In this document: positions 43,000-51,998 of the stretch, piece by piece
How the letters are laid out: each line of letters begins with the position of its first letter
Position numbering within the stretch: the stretch's first letter is position 1
Origin: Polyangiaceae bacterium
GTDB lineage: Bacteria > Myxococcota_A > Polyangia > Polyangiales > Polyangiaceae
Direction of reading: 5' to 3'
Assembly (NCBI GenBank): GCA_947475525.1
Contig: CANJMI010000004.1
Location: 1 to 64,000, forward strand
Length of the DNA: 64,000 nt
Translations under genes and position numbers: made by a program
Notes under the pieces: model-generated
Seen by the model: the letters and a program-made list of their open reading frames with translations, nothing else
The model's database searches: none
Told to the model about the DNA's origin: nothing

Positions 43000-44631
43000 C
43001 TACGCTTGAGGCTCGGTCCGCGGCTGGCGCTCGATGCGCTGCATCTCCGCGGAGAATCCGCCCATGTCGACATCACGGCGCCCCGTCACGTGGAGGCCGT
43101 GCTGACGTGCGAGAGCCTCGGTCTCCTCAGGCACCGGGGAGAGCCACACCATTCGACCGCCGGGGGGCAGCCACTCGGCCGCGCGCGCGATGACCTTCGC
43201 AAACACGTCGCGCAAGCTGTCGATATCGGCGACGCGCCGCCCCATCGGCGGGTTCGAAATAATGAGCGTCGGCTTTACGGGAGCGCGGAAGGCACGCGCA
43301 TCCATGCACGTCAGCGTGGCCTTCACAGAAGCGGCCGCGAGGTTCGTCCGCCCAGCCTCGAGCGCGGCGTCGTCGATGTCGCAGCCGTAGAGCTTTGCCC
43401 CGGGAGCGAGGCGCGCACACTCGATGAGCTCGGTCGCCGAACCGACGAACGGATCCCACACCACGTCCTGGTCCGTTACCCGCGCGGCACGTGCGAGCGC
43501 CGCCGCAATGGTCGGGTGTGACCCCGCAGGCAAGAGGGCTTGGCGATAAGAAAAACGCTCGTCCGTAAGGCCCCGCGGCCAGAGCTCGACTTGCACGAGC
43601 GGTCCGCGATCGTAGACGACCGCCTCCCACGCGGCGTCACGCGAATCATTGACGAAGTTGGGTCGCTTCTCGAGCACCGCCTCGGCAACACGCATGCTGC
43701 CACCGCGACGGCGACCGGCCTCGGCCCACTCCAGACGGTAACGGATCGCCCCATCGGTGAACTCACTCGTAAGCTCGGCCGCGGCATCCGAAGTCAGGGC
43801 GCGCACCACGGCATTGTCCACGCTGCCCGCCTCCTTGACGGACTGCTGCGGCAGGGGGAAGCCGAAGCGGAGCGCAGTCCGCGCGCTCGCAAGCTCACCG
43901 AGGGCGCCGCGCCACGTCGCGGCCACGAGCCCAGGAGCCACGAGGCGGCCACCGAGCTTCGAGGCGAGCAGCTCTTCGATGACAAACTCCTCGAGGCCGC
44001 GCCGCGTGTGGAACCACGTCTCGCGCGGTTTGGCTACGCGGACATTCACGCGGATTTTGCTCGGCGCGACGCGGGCTTCTCCGCGACGAACCTTGATAGT
44101 CGCTTCGGCGAGGACGCGATCGAGGCTCGGATCGCCGTGCTGGCGAGCGAGCTCGCGTAAGGCATCGAGCGCTTCACGGGCGCGCGGATCGTGGGTTTTG
44201 CCGAGCGCATCGGCGAGGGCACGATGGTGCTCGACGCGTGTCTCCACGCGGACGCGCGCACACAACGCGTCGACGACCTCACCTCCGCCAAGTCGCCCGA
44301 GCGCGACGATGGCCTGGCGCCGCACGACGGCGTCTTCATCTTCGAGGTGGCCGATGATGGCCACGCGAAGCCGACTTTGCGCATCCCCCTCGACCGCACG
44401 GGCAAGCCGGCCCGCGGTCCGAACGATGCGCGCGCGCTGGGCACCTTTCGTGCTCGAGAGCGCGCCGAGGACCTCGTGCACCGCCACCAGGCCGAGCTTC
44501 GCTACCGCCTTCTCTGCGCGATCACTCGCGACCTCGTTGTCGCCCATGACGATGGTCAAGAGACCGGGGAGCTCAGCGCGGGCCGGGGTGTAGCCAGGAT
44601 CGGCGAGACGCGCGTCGAGTTCAGAAGGCAT
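43000..44631 (-). CDS. HEAT-repeat / THUMP-type RNA methyltransferase fusion
   Basis: The 543-residue protein has N-terminal HEAT-like helical repeats (about 25-180: DNEVASDRAEKAVAKLG, EDEDAVVRRQAIVALGRLGG), then a THUMP-like region (WFHTRRGLEEFVIEELLAS, GALGELASARTALRFG) and a class I SAM methyltransferase of the RlmL/Trm14 type (DPFVGSATELIECARLAPGAKLYGCDID, and the catalytic NPPMG at about 455). Expected to make N2-methylguanosine in rRNA or tRNA. The HEAT extension is unusual for this family and may act in substrate or protein binding. The ATG at 44631 begins a normal N-terminus. A TTG or similar further upstream would only add a basic tail. Confidence 0.75.
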   Translation of the reverse strand: MPSELDARLADPGYTPARAELPGLLTIVMGDNEVASDRAEKAVAKLGLVAVHEVLGALSSTKGAQRARIVRTAGRLARAVEGDAQSRLRVAIIGHLEDEDAVVRRQAIVALGRLGGGEVVDALCARVRVETRVEHHRALADALGKTHDPRAREALDALRELARQHGDPSLDRVLAEATIKVRRGEARVAPSKIRVNVRVAKPRETWFHTRRGLEEFVIEELLASKLGGRLVAPGLVAATWRGALGELASARTALRFGFPLPQQSVKEAGSVDNAVVRALTSDAAAELTSEFTDGAIRYRLEWAEAGRRRGGSMRVAEAVLEKRPNFVNDSRDAAWEAVVYDRGPLVQVELWPRGLTDERFSYRQALLPAGSHPTIAAALARAARVTDQDVVWDPFVGSATELIECARLAPGAKLYGCDIDDAALEAGRTNLAAASVKATLTCMDARAFRAPVKPTLIISNPPMGRRVADIDSLRDVFAKVIARAAEWLPPGGRMVWLSPVPEETEALARQHGLHVTGRRDVDMGGFSAEMQRIERQPRTEPQA

Positions 44632-44711
44632 CGCCGCCGTATGACCCTCCTCGTCGCGCGCGGCCAATCTTTTCGTGCGCGTGAAGCGTGCAAGCTATGG
44701 TGCGCCTCGCA

Positions 44712-45650
44712 ATGAGCCCAAGAGAGAGCACCCCCGCGGCCGAGTTCGTCGTCGATGGCGCGCACAGCGGACGGCGCCTCGACGCGGTACTAAAGTCGCT
44801 CTCGGGCCTCAGCTGGGAGCGGGCTCGCCGGGCGATCGAGTCAGGCAAGGTGACCGTCAACGGTCAGCACGCAGGCGACGGCGCGGCGGAAGTCCGCACG
44901 GGAAACCGCATCCGCGTAGACGAGCGCGCCCAAGGGAAAAAGGCCGAAAAATCGAACGACATCGTCATCGTGCACCTCGACTCGGCGCTCGTCGTCGTGG
45001 AGAAGCCGGCCGGCGTCAGCACGATCCCTTTCGGCGACGAGACCTTGGAGCAGCAGCGCGAAACCCTCGACTCGCTCGTGCGCGCAAGACTCACCAAGAT
45101 GCTCGGCGGGCGCGGTCGCCCGGAGCTCGGCATCGTGCAGCGGCTCGACAAAGAGACGAGCGGCCTCATCGTCTTTCCGCGCACCGTGGACGCAAAAAAG
45201 CACCTCGGTCAGCAACTCCGCGTGCACACGATGCACCGCCGTTACCTCGCGCTCGTGCACGGCACTGTGATCGGCGGCACGATTCGCTCGCAGTTCGTCG
45301 CCAACCGCGGCGACGGCCTCCGCGGCTCGACCAACAACCCGACGCTCGGTCAGGTCGCCGTCACGCACCTCGAGCAAGTCGAACGCCTCAGCGGCGCGAC
45401 CCTCGTCGCCTGCCAACTCGAGACGGGACGCACGCACCAGATCCGCATTCATCTCTCCGAGGCGGGGCACCCACTGCTCGGTGAGCGCGTCTACGTGCGC
45501 CGCTTCGCAGGGCCGATTTTGCCGGCGGAACGCATCATGTTGCACGCGGCCGAGCTCGGCTTCGTGCATCCGACGACCGGGCAAGAGCTGCGATTCGAGA
45601 GCACACCCCCGGAGGATTTTCGCACGCGACTTGCCGCATTGCGGAAATGA
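44712..45650 (+). CDS. RluA-family pseudouridine synthase
   Basis: The 312-residue enzyme has an S4 domain (RLDAVLKSLSGLSWERARRAIESGKVTVNG), then the catalytic domain with GIVQRLDKETSGLIVFPRT, whose Asp is the nucleophile, and LETGRTHQIRIHLSEAGHPLLG. It fits RluD/RluC rather than RluB. Modifies uridines of 23S rRNA or other RNA. The ATG at 44712 is chosen over 44697. The divergent HEAT-methyltransferase gene starts only 80 bases away, giving a small RNA-modification pair. Confidence 0.93.
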   Translation: MSPRESTPAAEFVVDGAHSGRRLDAVLKSLSGLSWERARRAIESGKVTVNGQHAGDGAAEVRTGNRIRVDERAQGKKAEKSNDIVIVHLDSALVVVEKPAGVSTIPFGDETLEQQRETLDSLVRARLTKMLGGRGRPELGIVQRLDKETSGLIVFPRTVDAKKHLGQQLRVHTMHRRYLALVHGTVIGGTIRSQFVANRGDGLRGSTNNPTLGQVAVTHLEQVERLSGATLVACQLETGRTHQIRIHLSEAGHPLLGERVYVRRFAGPILPAERIMLHAAELGFVHPTTGQELRFESTPPEDFRTRLAALRK

Positions 45651-45657
45651 GAATACT

Positions 45658-45669
45658 GAACAGATGTTC
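45658..45669. promoter_or_regulatory. Palindromic SOS-like operator (GAAC-N4-GTTC)
   Basis: GAACAGATGTTC is a palindrome in both GAAC/GTTC arms, located 21 bases upstream of the dnaE2 start codon. It fits the LexA consensus CGAACRNRYGTTCG of Gram-positive and actinobacterial type in its core. As I recall, the Myxococcus xanthus LexA box also contains GTTC. DnaE2 is SOS-induced in studied bacteria, so a repressor site here is plausible. The repressor gene is not in the window. Confidence 0.6.
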
Positions 45670-45689
45670 CGTACACCCTCCCCCCCGTC

Positions 45690-48600
45690 ATGTCCGCCCC
45701 ACGCTTCGCGGAGCTGCTCGGGCGCTCGTGCTTTTCGTTCCTCGAAGGCGCGTCGCAACCCGATGAGCTGATTCGACGTGCGCACGACCTGGCGCTCGAG
45801 GCCCTCGCGCTTTGCGACCGAGACGGCCTCTACGGCTCCGCCCGTTTGCACGAAGCGGCACGCGAGCTCGCGGAGGCTCAGCCCGGCGTCGTCCTCCCTC
45901 GGGTGATCGTCGGCGCCGAGCTGACGCTTGTCGACGCTTCGACGGCGCAACCTCCTTACCGTCCAGGTCGCCAACCGAGCGTCGCTCTCTTGGTCGAAGA
46001 CGCCCGCGGCTACGCCAACCTCTGCCGCCTGCTCACCCAAGCGCACCGCACGCACACGAAGGGCACCGCCGGCATCACCGCGCACGCGCTCGCCGAGTCC
46101 GCGGCGGGACTCTTCGCCATCGTCCCGTTCGAGCCGCGCTGGCCCCTCTCCCCACGCGAGCTCGACATCCTCCGCGATGGTTTTGACGAACGCTGCGCCA
46201 TCGCGGTGTGGCGACACCTCGACGCCCACGACGCGCCGCGCCTCGATGCGGCGACCTCGCTCGGCCTACCGATCCTCGCGAGCGCACGCCCGCTCTACCA
46301 CCATCGCGCGAAGAAGCCGCTCGCCGACGTGCTGCACTGCATCCGCCAAGGCACGACACTCGACGCCGCGGGCAGTGAGCTCTCGTGCAACGCCGAAGCC
46401 GAGCTCGCGTCGTGCGAACGTATCGGGCGACTCTTCCCAGGCCATGCCGATTGGCTCGCGCGGAGCGTCACTGTCGCCGAGCGTTGCCGCTTCTCCCTAA
46501 GCGAGCTGCGTTACGCATTTCCGAGTGATTCCTATGGCGATCCATCACTCAGCCCGAACGAAAACCTGCGCCGCGCGAGCCTCGAAGGCACCCGCGACCG
46601 CTACCCCGACGGCGTCCCAGAGAACGTGCGCGAGCAACTCGAACGCGAGCTTGCTCTGATAGCCGAGCTCGACGTCGCGCCGTATTTTTTGAGCGTAAAG
46701 CAGATCGTCGACATCGCGCGCGAGCGACGCATTCTCTGCCAAGGCCGCGGGAGCGCCGCCAACAGCGTGGTGTGCTTCGTGCTCGGCATCACCGCAGTCG
46801 ATCCGGTGAAGGGCGCCCTGCTTTTCGAACGCTTCATGTCTGTCGCGAGGCGTGAGCCACCGGACATCGACGTCGACTTCGAGCACGAGCGGCGCGAAGA
46901 AGTGATTCAGGAAATCTACCGCCGCTACGGTCGTGAACGAGCCGCGATGGTCAGCGAGGTCATTCGCTACCGCGGCAAGAGCGCCCTCCGCGAAGTGGGC
47001 AAGGTCTTCGGCCTCGAAGCCGATCAACTCGACCGTCTGTCGAGCCTCGCCTCGTACCATCCGAGCGACGCCGCGACTCCTTCCGCCGACGATACGCAAC
47101 GAGAACCGAGCTCACGCCCCGTCGAGCCCAAGCGAGCCGAGCTCGCGCGTCGTGGCCTCGATCCGGATGACCTCCGTCTGCGCCAGGTCCTCACGCTCGC
47201 CCGCGAATTGAATGGCATCCCGCGCCACCTCTCGATCCACGTCGGCGGCTTCATCTTGTCCTCCGAGCCGCTCGAACACGTCGCACCGATCGAGCCTGCC
47301 TCGATGCCGAACCGCACCGTCATTCCATGGGACAAAGACGACATCGACGCGCTTGGCTTCTTCAAGGTCGACGTGCTCGGCCTCGGCATGCTGACCGCAA
47401 TCCGCAAAGCGCTCGCCGCAACCTACGAGCAAAAACACGGCTCACTCGAAGGTTTTGACCCCATCGGTGAGCTCGCTCGCATCCCACCGGAAGTGCCCGC
47501 CGTCTACGACGCTTGCTGCCGCGCAGACACCATCGGTGTCTTCCAAATCGAGAGCCGAGCACAGATGGCGATGCTGCCCATCTTGCGCCCACGTGAGTTC
47601 TACGATCTCGTCGTCGAGGTCGGCATCGTGAGGCCCGGCCCGATTCAAGGCGGGATGGTGCATCCGTACCTCAGACGGCGCACCGGCGAAGAAGCCGTAA
47701 GCTATCCACACCCGGTTCTCGAGCCGATCTTGAAGCGCACGCTCGGAGTGCCGCTCTTTCAGGAGCAGGTGATGCAGATCGCGATCAAGGGAGCTGGCTA
47801 TTTGCCCGGCGAAGCGGATCAGCTGCGGCGCGACATGGCCGCGTGGCGCAAGAACGGGCGCCTCCAAGCCCATCGCACAAAGCTCATCGAAGGTTTTCGA
47901 AAGCATGGCATCCCGGACGCGTTCGGCGAGGCGCTTTACCAGCAAATCATAGGCTTTGGTGAATACGGCTTCCCCGAGTCGCATGCGGCGAGCTTCGCTT
48001 TGCTCGTGTACGCCTCGGCGTGGCTCAAGGTGCATCACCAGGCTGCGTTCACGGCCGCGCTTCTCAATTCGCAGCCGATGGGCTTCTACTCGGCGTCGAG
48101 TCTCGTGCGTGACGCGCAAGCCCATGGCGTCCAGGTCGAGCCCGTTCGCCTCGAGTCGAGCGTTTGGGACTCGACCCTCGAACCTTCGGGCCCGTCGAGC
48201 GAGCCGCAAGCCATTCGACTCGGATTTCGGCAGGTGCTCGGCGTGAGCGAGCTCGGCGTCGCGGCGTTGCTCCGCGCGCGGTCTACGCGTCCATTCGACC
48301 GCGTGGATGACGTGGCGCGCCGCTCGGGGATGAAACGCCCCGAGCTCGAGCAGCTCGCGCGGGCCGGCGCCTTCGAGTCGCTCTGCCCCTCACGCCGCGA
48401 AACCTTGTGGCAGCTGCGCGCCCCCCGTGAAGGTGGGCTCTACCGCGAGCATGCCATCGAGCCCGCGACGCCGGCCGGGTTGCGTCCGCTCAGCGCCCCC
48501 GAACAACTGACGCTCGACTACGGAACGATGGGCCTCGCGCTCCACGACCATCCGATGCGTCACCTGCGAAAGGACCTTGCGCGACGGCGCGTGAAGGTGG

Positions 48601-48917
48601 CGAAAGATCAAACGCGTTGGCGGTCAGGCGAGCGCATCACCGTGGCGGGTATCGTGCAATCGCGGCAACGACCGATGACCGCAAAGGGCATCGTGTTCAT
48701 CACGCTCGAGGACGAGACGGGCGTCGTGAACCTCGTCATCTACTCGGACGTGTTCGACCGCCACGAGCTCGCTGCACGGCACGCGGGGATGCTGCTCGTG
48801 CATGGCCGCGTCGATCGCAAAGGCGAGGTCGTTCACGTGCGCGTCGAGTCCCTCGAGCGACTCGACCTGCCCGGCGGGGTGCAGCCTCTCGCCACGCGCT
48901 CGCGAGATTTTCACTAG
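45690..48917 (+). CDS. dnaE2: Error-prone DNA polymerase DnaE2 (ImuC)
   Basis: The 1075-residue C-family polymerase has the DnaE2 length and hallmarks: a PHP-like N-terminus (SCFSFLEGASQPDELIRRA) without the two HxH metal pairs, the polymerase catalytic acidic motif PDIDVDFEHERREEVIQEIY, GRGSAANSVVCF, GPIQGGMVHPYLRRR, and the C-terminal OB-fold ending in TRSRDFH as in other DnaE2 proteins. It takes part in translesion synthesis and induced mutagenesis, usually with ImuA and ImuB, neither of which is in the window. A palindromic SOS-like site lies 21 bases before the ATG. Confidence 0.95.
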   Translation: MSAPRFAELLGRSCFSFLEGASQPDELIRRAHDLALEALALCDRDGLYGSARLHEAARELAEAQPGVVLPRVIVGAELTLVDASTAQPPYRPGRQPSVALLVEDARGYANLCRLLTQAHRTHTKGTAGITAHALAESAAGLFAIVPFEPRWPLSPRELDILRDGFDERCAIAVWRHLDAHDAPRLDAATSLGLPILASARPLYHHRAKKPLADVLHCIRQGTTLDAAGSELSCNAEAELASCERIGRLFPGHADWLARSVTVAERCRFSLSELRYAFPSDSYGDPSLSPNENLRRASLEGTRDRYPDGVPENVREQLERELALIAELDVAPYFLSVKQIVDIARERRILCQGRGSAANSVVCFVLGITAVDPVKGALLFERFMSVARREPPDIDVDFEHERREEVIQEIYRRYGRERAAMVSEVIRYRGKSALREVGKVFGLEADQLDRLSSLASYHPSDAATPSADDTQREPSSRPVEPKRAELARRGLDPDDLRLRQVLTLARELNGIPRHLSIHVGGFILSSEPLEHVAPIEPASMPNRTVIPWDKDDIDALGFFKVDVLGLGMLTAIRKALAATYEQKHGSLEGFDPIGELARIPPEVPAVYDACCRADTIGVFQIESRAQMAMLPILRPREFYDLVVEVGIVRPGPIQGGMVHPYLRRRTGEEAVSYPHPVLEPILKRTLGVPLFQEQVMQIAIKGAGYLPGEADQLRRDMAAWRKNGRLQAHRTKLIEGFRKHGIPDAFGEALYQQIIGFGEYGFPESHAASFALLVYASAWLKVHHQAAFTAALLNSQPMGFYSASSLVRDAQAHGVQVEPVRLESSVWDSTLEPSGPSSEPQAIRLGFRQVLGVSELGVAALLRARSTRPFDRVDDVARRSGMKRPELEQLARAGAFESLCPSRRETLWQLRAPREGGLYREHAIEPATPAGLRPLSAPEQLTLDYGTMGLALHDHPMRHLRKDLARRRVKVAKDQTRWRSGERITVAGIVQSRQRPMTAKGIVFITLEDETGVVNLVIYSDVFDRHELAARHAGMLLVHGRVDRKGEVVHVRVESLERLDLPGGVQPLATRSRDFH

Positions 48918-49345
48918 GCGACGGCGCGGATCCCCTCGATGCGCGGCGCGATGCCTTTGAGGCTCGCGGCCATCATCGTGCGCTGCTCGGAGCTTAAATC
49001 GCGAAACTCGATCGCCATGCCAAGACGCCCGCGGTCCCCACGCCGACGGCCGGTGACGACGCGCGTCACGGTGCCGAACACGAGCATCTCATCGCCTTCG
49101 TAATGCGGCGGACGGAAGCCGAGAACGACCTCCGAGCCCGGGTGCAACGGCATCGCCGTGTCGACCCACAAGCCGTACGGCGAGACGTCACTCGCGACGT
49201 GAACTTCGGGGACGTCGCCGTAGTGGCTGACGAGGTCGCATGACAACTCGACCGCACGGCGCAGAGCGCGGCGCGAATCTCCGTGCGTGGTGACGACGTG
49301 GAGCGACGCATCGGTCGGGGTCTTTGTGTGCCAGCGAGGATCCAT
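48914..49345 (-). CDS. PilZ domain protein
   Basis: The 143-residue soluble protein carries a PilZ-like beta-barrel: an N-terminal RRALRRAVEL basic motif and ASDVSPYGLWVDT, which stands for the (D/N)xSxxG motif that binds c-di-GMP. Later strands (GSEVVLGFRPP, FGTVTRVVTG, RLGMAIEFRDLS) complete the fold. The Arg pair and the Ser are present, but the spacing of the Arg motif is not ideal. The ATG at 49345 is preferred to GTG 49351. It is convergent with dnaE2 (overlap of 4 bases) and divergent from the SDR gene. Confidence 0.8.
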   Translation of the reverse strand: MDPRWHTKTPTDASLHVVTTHGDSRRALRRAVELSCDLVSHYGDVPEVHVASDVSPYGLWVDTAMPLHPGSEVVLGFRPPHYEGDEMLVFGTVTRVVTGRRRGDRGRLGMAIEFRDLSSEQRTMMAASLKGIAPRIEGIRAVA

Positions 49346-49414
49346 ACCCACAAGAACCTACACACGAACTGGAGGCTGGCCAAGAAAGCCCCCAAAGCGT
49401 GGTATGCCGACGCG

Positions 49415-50200
49415 ATGGTGTTCCGAGATGACATCCTCGCCGGCAAGGTCGCCTTCGTCACCGGCGGCGGCTCGGGGATCTGCCGCGGGATCGCCGAGGC
49501 CCTGATGAAACACGGGGCAAACGTCGCAATTGCGGGCCGCAAAGCCGAGCGCCTCGAGGCCACCGCGCGCGAACTCGAAACTTCCACCGGCAAGCGCTGC
49601 CTCGCAACACCGTGCGACGTGCGCGAACCCACTGAAGTCGAAGCGGCCCTCGACCGAACGCTCGCCGAGTTCGGGCGGCTCGACATCGTCGTCAACGGCG
49701 CGGCCGGCAACTTCCTCGCGCCGGCATCGCAGCTCTCGTACAACGGGTTTCGCACGGTGATGGCGATCGACGCGCTCGGCACCTTCAACGTGTGCCGCGC
49801 CGCGTTCGACCGGTACCTGCGCGACCACGGCGGCGTGATCCTCAACATCAGCGCGACGCTTCACTACACCGCGACGCCGCTGCAAATCCACGCATCCGCC
49901 GCGAAGGCCGCGATCGACTCGATGACCAAGAGCTTCGCGCTCGAGTGGGGCAGGCTCGGTATCCGCGTCAACGGCATCGCCCCGGGCCCGATCGAGGGCA
50001 CCGAGGGGATGAGCCGCCTGGCTCCGGGCGACGTCGCGGAGAAACACCGCGCGAGCGTGCCCATCGGCCGCTACGGTCGCATCGACGAGATTGCGAATGT
50101 CGCCGTTTTCATGGCCTCCGACGCAGCTTCGCTGCTCCATGGAACAACCGTGGTGGCGGACGGCGGCGCGTGGCTGACCGGGACGCCGCTCGAATGGTGA
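49415..50200 (+). CDS. SDR, 2,4-dienoyl-CoA reductase-like
   Basis: The 261-residue Rossmann oxidoreductase has a GGGSGICRGIAEAL cofactor motif and R43-type basic residues indicating NADPH. The SDR core NGAAGNFLAPA and the ISATLHYTATPLQIHASAAKAA region are characteristic of peroxisomal-type DECR2, in which the usual catalytic Tyr is shifted. DECR-like enzymes reduce 2,4-dienoyl-CoA in breakdown of unsaturated fatty acids. The ATG at 49415 is the family start. It is followed by a lipoprotein gene after 77 bases. Confidence 0.88.
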   Translation: MVFRDDILAGKVAFVTGGGSGICRGIAEALMKHGANVAIAGRKAERLEATARELETSTGKRCLATPCDVREPTEVEAALDRTLAEFGRLDIVVNGAAGNFLAPASQLSYNGFRTVMAIDALGTFNVCRAAFDRYLRDHGGVILNISATLHYTATPLQIHASAAKAAIDSMTKSFALEWGRLGIRVNGIAPGPIEGTEGMSRLAPGDVAEKHRASVPIGRYGRIDEIANVAVFMASDAASLLHGTTVVADGGAWLTGTPLEW

Positions 50201-50277
50201 GCGGAGCGCACCGCCCAAGACGCGGCAGCCCGCTCGAGATTGGTCAACTCCCCCGCAGCACTGCTATCCTCGTGGCC

Positions 50278-51930
50278 ATGCTTCGCATGTTGCTGCCTTT
50301 AGGCGCGCTGACCCTCGCCGCCTGCCACCTCGTTGTCGGACTCGACGAATACAGGACGCGACCCGGCCCCGCGGGTGGCCCAGGCGGTGGCGCGGCGACG
50401 ACGAGCAACAGCAGCGCGGGCGGTGGCGCGGGCGGTGGCGCGGGCGGTGATGGTGGTGGCGCGACAGGACCCGTAATCTGGGCGTCAACGTTCGACAAGG
50501 CGGATGCCAAGGTCGACCCGGTCGTGGGACTCGGTGATGACTTTCTCGTCCTTGGTGCCGCGTTCGAAAAGACGGCGGCGTTCTCATTCCTTGGGGACGA
50601 ACACCAATTCGGTGCCGCCTACGACGGGCCAAGCGCGTACGCCGCGGCGCTCAGTGCGACAAAGACCGCAACCCCGAAGGTCAGCGGCGAGGCGTGGAGT
50701 AAAAGCCTAGGCACGACGAGTAGCCCCATCGCAGCGGTGGCTTCGCGAGACGGCAAGAAGGGCTACGTTGTGACGCTCGAGGCTACCGGAGTGGAGTCGC
50801 AGCTGAGACTTCGGGAGTTCACCTCAGGCAAGCCCGCGAGCGAGCCCCTCCTGCTCGCCACGGCGGTCACAGCCGTGTCGATGCGAGGCCTGCAGCTCGC
50901 GCTCTCGCCGGACGGCGAGTCGGTCTACGTCGGCTTCACCTTCGAGCTAGGTTCGGTCACCTACGGCCTCGACCTGCCGACGTACAAATTCGCTCACGCT
51001 CCGATGCAGAGCTCCATCCTCGTGCTGAAATGCGACACGCACGCCGACACGCCACCGACGTACGCGTGGGGCTACGGTTCCGATCTCGCGGAGAGCAGCA
51101 AAGGCTTCGGCGATGAGCTCCACGGCCTCGCGGCCACGGACCAACGCGTCGTCCTCGCGACGCAGATCGGGAGCAACCTTGCTGGCTTCGGCCTCACCAT
51201 GCAGGTGTTCAACTCAACCAAGGGCCTCGCGCTGGTCTCGATCGGCACGGTGGACGGCGAGGCCGCATACGACAAGTCAACGGACTCTCGCGTCCTCCAA
51301 TGCCCATCGGGAACGCCGAGCGGCCTCGAGGTCCGGCCCGTGGCGATGGCGCCGAGCGCCGCGAACGACACCGACGTGCTTGTGGCGTTCCGATCGACCT
51401 GCGCGTTCAAGGACACGTACTCGGCCGGCCCCACGCCAAGCATCAATCACAAGGCCATCGCGGCGGGCACATTCGGGATCGCCTCGATCGACGCCGCGAC
51501 GCTGAACGCAGCAAAGTTTTCAAGCTACATCTCGCTCGATACGGGGCACGACAGCAACGACGTCGGAGGCACGCTGACAACGCTCGCGCGGGGCCCGAAG
51601 GGCACGGTTCTCGTCGGCGGCCAACACGTCACCGGAGTTTGGGAGTTGGGCGGAACGACACGCAAGGAGCCGCCCGCCGTTCCGGGCACTGGAACCACAC
51701 GCCGCGGCTTCATCGTCCCAATCAAGCCCGGCTTCACGGGGCTCGGCACGGGGATCTCCACGACGGGGATGGGCAGCGCCTCGGTGACGTCGCTCAGCTT
51801 TTACAATGGGTTTCTCGCGTTCGGCGGCACCACGGCGGGAGGAGCCGTAACCTTGCTAAACGCACAGCTCACCTCGAACGGCCCGGCGCAATTCATCGCC
51901 GTCGCCACCCAAGACGCGCTCCCCCAATGA
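50278..51930 (+). CDS. Hypothetical lipoprotein with Gly-rich linker
   Basis: The 550-residue product begins MLRMLLPLGALTLAAC, a lipobox with Cys16. A Ser/Thr/Gly-rich linker follows (about residues 32-62), then a beta-rich domain that reads like a repetitive propeller (strands spaced 40-50 residues: VVGLGDDFLVLGAAF, GESVYVGFTFEL, TVLVGGQHVTGVWELGG, NGFLAFGGTTAGGAVTL). No catalytic motif recognised. The layout matches other lipoproteins of this window. The next gene encodes a PEGA-type protein on the same strand, possibly the same operon. Confidence 0.75.
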   Translation: MLRMLLPLGALTLAACHLVVGLDEYRTRPGPAGGPGGGAATTSNSSAGGGAGGGAGGDGGGATGPVIWASTFDKADAKVDPVVGLGDDFLVLGAAFEKTAAFSFLGDEHQFGAAYDGPSAYAAALSATKTATPKVSGEAWSKSLGTTSSPIAAVASRDGKKGYVVTLEATGVESQLRLREFTSGKPASEPLLLATAVTAVSMRGLQLALSPDGESVYVGFTFELGSVTYGLDLPTYKFAHAPMQSSILVLKCDTHADTPPTYAWGYGSDLAESSKGFGDELHGLAATDQRVVLATQIGSNLAGFGLTMQVFNSTKGLALVSIGTVDGEAAYDKSTDSRVLQCPSGTPSGLEVRPVAMAPSAANDTDVLVAFRSTCAFKDTYSAGPTPSINHKAIAAGTFGIASIDAATLNAAKFSSYISLDTGHDSNDVGGTLTTLARGPKGTVLVGGQHVTGVWELGGTTRKEPPAVPGTGTTRRGFIVPIKPGFTGLGTGISTTGMGSASVTSLSFYNGFLAFGGTTAGGAVTLLNAQLTSNGPAQFIAVATQDALPQ

Positions 51931-51998
51931 AGGCGATGAGCCCTCGCGAGGCCCCCTCCGCCATTGGTTGCCGGCCTCGAAGCCGCCACCGTTAGCCC

